From NCBI GenBank assembly GCA_030148365.1, contig JASBTO010000080.1, positions 1 to 8,653 of the forward strand: a DNA stretch of 8,653 bases, read 5' to 3'. The position numbers and the translations under genes are program-made. Source of the DNA: Kangiellaceae bacterium (GTDB taxonomy: Bacteria > Pseudomonadota > Gammaproteobacteria > Enterobacterales > Kangiellaceae). The notes under the pieces were generated by a model that worked only from the letters and a program-made list of their open reading frames with translations, was not told where the DNA came from and did no database searches. Shown here one piece after another: positions 6,962 through 8,653 of the stretch (positions are counted from its first letter, which is position 1; every line of letters starts with the position of its first letter).

Positions 6962-8653
6962 TCAGTCAGCGGCTTTTCCTTCTTCCTGATAGCTGAACTG
7001 AAAGTAGTTTTCAGTTCTGAAGAGAAGCTTTCCGAGACGTACCTTCAACTGGGAGCCAGGGGTTTTTATCAGGACCAGATCGCCTTCCTGATAGGTATTC
7101 GGGGTGGTAATTATCGTGGCATTGAGGCCAACGCTTTTCAAGGCAGGCAGCAATAACCCACTATGCCGGTATCTGGGGGACCCGTGTTCCGGCTGCAGGC
7201 AGGTTTTGACGGGGACGGCCTGGGGCGCTTGCAGTTCGACGCCGATCAGGAGTTCCTTGTCGTTGATCCATCGGGCCCAGCGGATAATGCCGACGCTGAC
7301 GTTGGTCTCACCGACGTCATTGTCATAGGTGATCGTAATGATTTCATTGGCTTCTGTATAGGCCGGCTGGTTATCCAGCACCCGCAGACACAGCCCGGCC
7401 GGGCTGGCATTGCTGATCACGGCTTCGGACCAGTGATAACTTTTCTGGGGGACGGGAGCGGGTTTTGGCCGGGGAGTCTCGACTTTCTCTTCCCGCGGCT
7501 TGTAGATGCTTTTAAAAACATCCTTGCGCGGCTCGTTTTCACCGGGATAGTGCTTCCACTGGAAACTGGAGCGGTTGTCCTGCCTGTCAATTTCAACCAG
7601 TTGTGCGGCGAACTTGTCTTCCTTGTCAGTGACGGAAAGCAGATTATGCCAACCTTCGTCATTGCCGGACTGTTCCGCCAACAATGCACAACTGGCATTG
7701 AGTCCTACGCAGATCCGGGCGGGAACATCCGAGTGAATTCGAAGGAAAGTACGGGACTTGACTTCGGACCAGGCCTCCACGAGTTGACGGTTGAGGTGCG
7801 GGTCGAGGCTCGACGGACGGCTCTTGCGTCGTCCCAGCCAGCCAGTGCGTTGCTGCTCCAGTCCCGATTCCAGCTGTTGGATTGCCTGCTGCAAGTCCAG
7901 ACTGCGCCAGCCATCCAGGTCCGGTTCAAGTACCGACGAGAGGGGTTGCGGCGGCAAGTCGATTTCCGGATTGACCACATAGTGATAATCGGATATCAGC
8001 TTGTCATGCATGATCAGTGCATGGGCATAATCCACCAGTGCATTGAACAGCAGTACGCTTTCGCCTGGTCGTCGTTCATAGGGGCGGGAAAGCGCCAGCA
8101 GCAAACTCCGGTAATACTGGCTGCGGATATGCGTGTTTTGCAGGACCGACGTGTTGACTTTCTGATCCAGCCACTCCTGTTTTTCGGCGAGCAGATACAG
8201 GCTGTTGATTTCCCGCCAGATGCGGTTGCCGACCGGTCGATAGAGCTGATAGCGCTGTAACTGGATCCGGCTAAGGTAGTAGATGGCGCTGGCAATTGCG
8301 GGCGGGGCGCACTTCTTGCGAGTTCTGTCTTTGATGTCGGGATCGGTCATGACTGTCTCGATCACGGTGTTGAAACCAATGACGGTTTCGGTCAGCAAGG
8401 CCTGAACCTGATCGGCGGCTTGCCGCCGACGCTCCGACAGGGTGACCGGATGTTGGCTGTAGGATTTGCCAATGGCCTCAACCAGATAATCAGTGGTCGG
8501 ACATACCTGTAACATGAGCTTCAGGCGACTGGCGGGGTCCATGACCAGGCTGTTGACCTGCCTGAGAAATTGATAATAGAGATTGGCTGTTTCCGTGATA
8601 TTCGCCATCGGAAGATCGGCAAGCCACTTTTTGGCTTGCGCAGTCGTTAACGG
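6962..8653 (-). CDS. PilZ-like c-di-GMP effector protein of the fimX neighbourhood (5' end off window)
   Basis: The frame ends at TGA (6962-6964) and remains open to the right edge. The first internal Met (8608) has no ribosome-binding site, and the 15 codons before it read naturally as an N-terminal helix, 'AQAKKWLADLP' followed by 'MANITE', so the true start lies beyond 8653. Counting from that Met, residues 1-215 are helical with no membrane segment. Residues 235-285 are charged and helical, and 287-312 is a short strand-rich stretch ('ARICVGLNASC'). Residues ~371-388 are a Pro/Lys-rich linker, and ~390-470 resemble a PilZ barrel: 'ISNASPAGLCLR' carries the [DN]xSxxG signature (N400, S402, G405), then 'VGIIRWARW' and 'LLIGVEL' give the late strands. 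The N-terminal RxxxR arginines of a binding PilZ are not evident. Residues ~480-545 add further beta strands. A cytoplasmic PilZ-type protein of this size is, as I recall, the usual upstream neighbour of fimX, which suggests joint action in c-di-GMP control of pili. Automated annotation may call it 'molecular chaperone' or hypothetical. Confidence 0.75.
   Translation of the reverse strand, partial: PLTTAQAKKWLADLPMANITETANLYYQFLRQVNSLVMDPASRLKLMLQVCPTTDYLVEAIGKSYSQHPVTLSERRRQAADQVQALLTETVIGFNTVIETVMTDPDIKDRTRKKCAPPAIASAIYYLSRIQLQRYQLYRPVGNRIWREINSLYLLAEKQEWLDQKVNTSVLQNTHIRSQYYRSLLLALSRPYERRPGESVLLFNALVDYAHALIMHDKLISDYHYVVNPEIDLPPQPLSSVLEPDLDGWRSLDLQQAIQQLESGLEQQRTGWLGRRKSRPSSLDPHLNRQLVEAWSEVKSRTFLRIHSDVPARICVGLNASCALLAEQSGNDEGWHNLLSVTDKEDKFAAQLVEIDRQDNRSSFQWKHYPGENEPRKDVFKSIYKPREEKVETPRPKPAPVPQKSYHWSEAVISNASPAGLCLRVLDNQPAYTEANEIITITYDNDVGETNVSVGIIRWARWINDKELLIGVELQAPQAVPVKTCLQPEHGSPRYRHSGLLLPALKSVGLNATIITTPNTYQEGDLVLIKTPGSQLKVRLGKLLFRTENYFQFSYQEEGKAAD

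Noticed and set aside
8619..8639. Perfect 8-bp hairpin GCAAGCCA / TGGCTTGC with a 5-nt loop, looking like a terminator or leader structure before the PilZ-like gene
   Set aside because: It lies inside the in-frame coding extension (QAKKWLA) and has no T-tract, so it is most likely coding sequence that happens to be self-complementary.

Overview
The window (about 58-60% GC by eye) looks like chromosomal core-flanking DNA from a gammaproteobacterium, most likely a marine or free-living Pseudomonadales/Oceanospirillales-type organism. The main evidence is gene order: a FimX-type protein beside a PilZ-like protein and close to serB, with serB divergent from a YtjB/AhpA-family membrane protein. 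This resembles the Pseudomonas PA4958-fimX-serB-PA4961 neighbourhood and the E. coli serB/ytjB divergent pair. I recall these comparisons from general knowledge and did not search.

Layout from left to right. Positions 1-437 (minus) hold the first 145 codons of a secreted VIT-domain protein, probably the 'marine proteobacterial sortase target' type; its VWA part and any sortase would lie beyond the left edge. Positions 611-1930 (minus) encode a two-helix inner-membrane YtjB/AhpA-family protein with an unusually long cytoplasmic C-terminus that looks like a decayed nucleotide-cyclase fold. The 172-bp divergent region that follows carries a good sigma-70 -10 box for serB (2103-3020, plus; phosphoserine phosphatase). 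Convergent to serB is ppx (3109-4689, minus; exopolyphosphatase/pppGpp phosphohydrolase family). Upstream of ppx on the same strand are fimX (4812-6869; REC-PAS-GGDEF-EAL, with the REC phosphoacceptor and both enzyme signatures lost) and a PilZ-like gene (6962 to the right edge). The last gene is open at its 5' end: the reading frame runs past its first internal Met through family-like sequence to the end of the window.

Three genes on one strand (PilZ-like, fimX, ppx; gaps of 92 and 122 bp) form a plausible signalling cluster. A c-di-GMP effector pair of the kind that controls type IV pilus function sits next to an enzyme that consumes polyphosphate and/or pppGpp. SerB and YtjB are conserved neighbours with a metabolic and an unknown envelope role. 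I see no RNA genes, mobile elements, CRISPR arrays or convincing intrinsic terminators, and no gene-free stretch longer than 300 bases. The points most worth a second look are the catalytically decayed FimX, its PilZ-like partner, the decayed cyclase-like tail on the YtjB relative, and the sortase-target-like gene cut off at the left edge.
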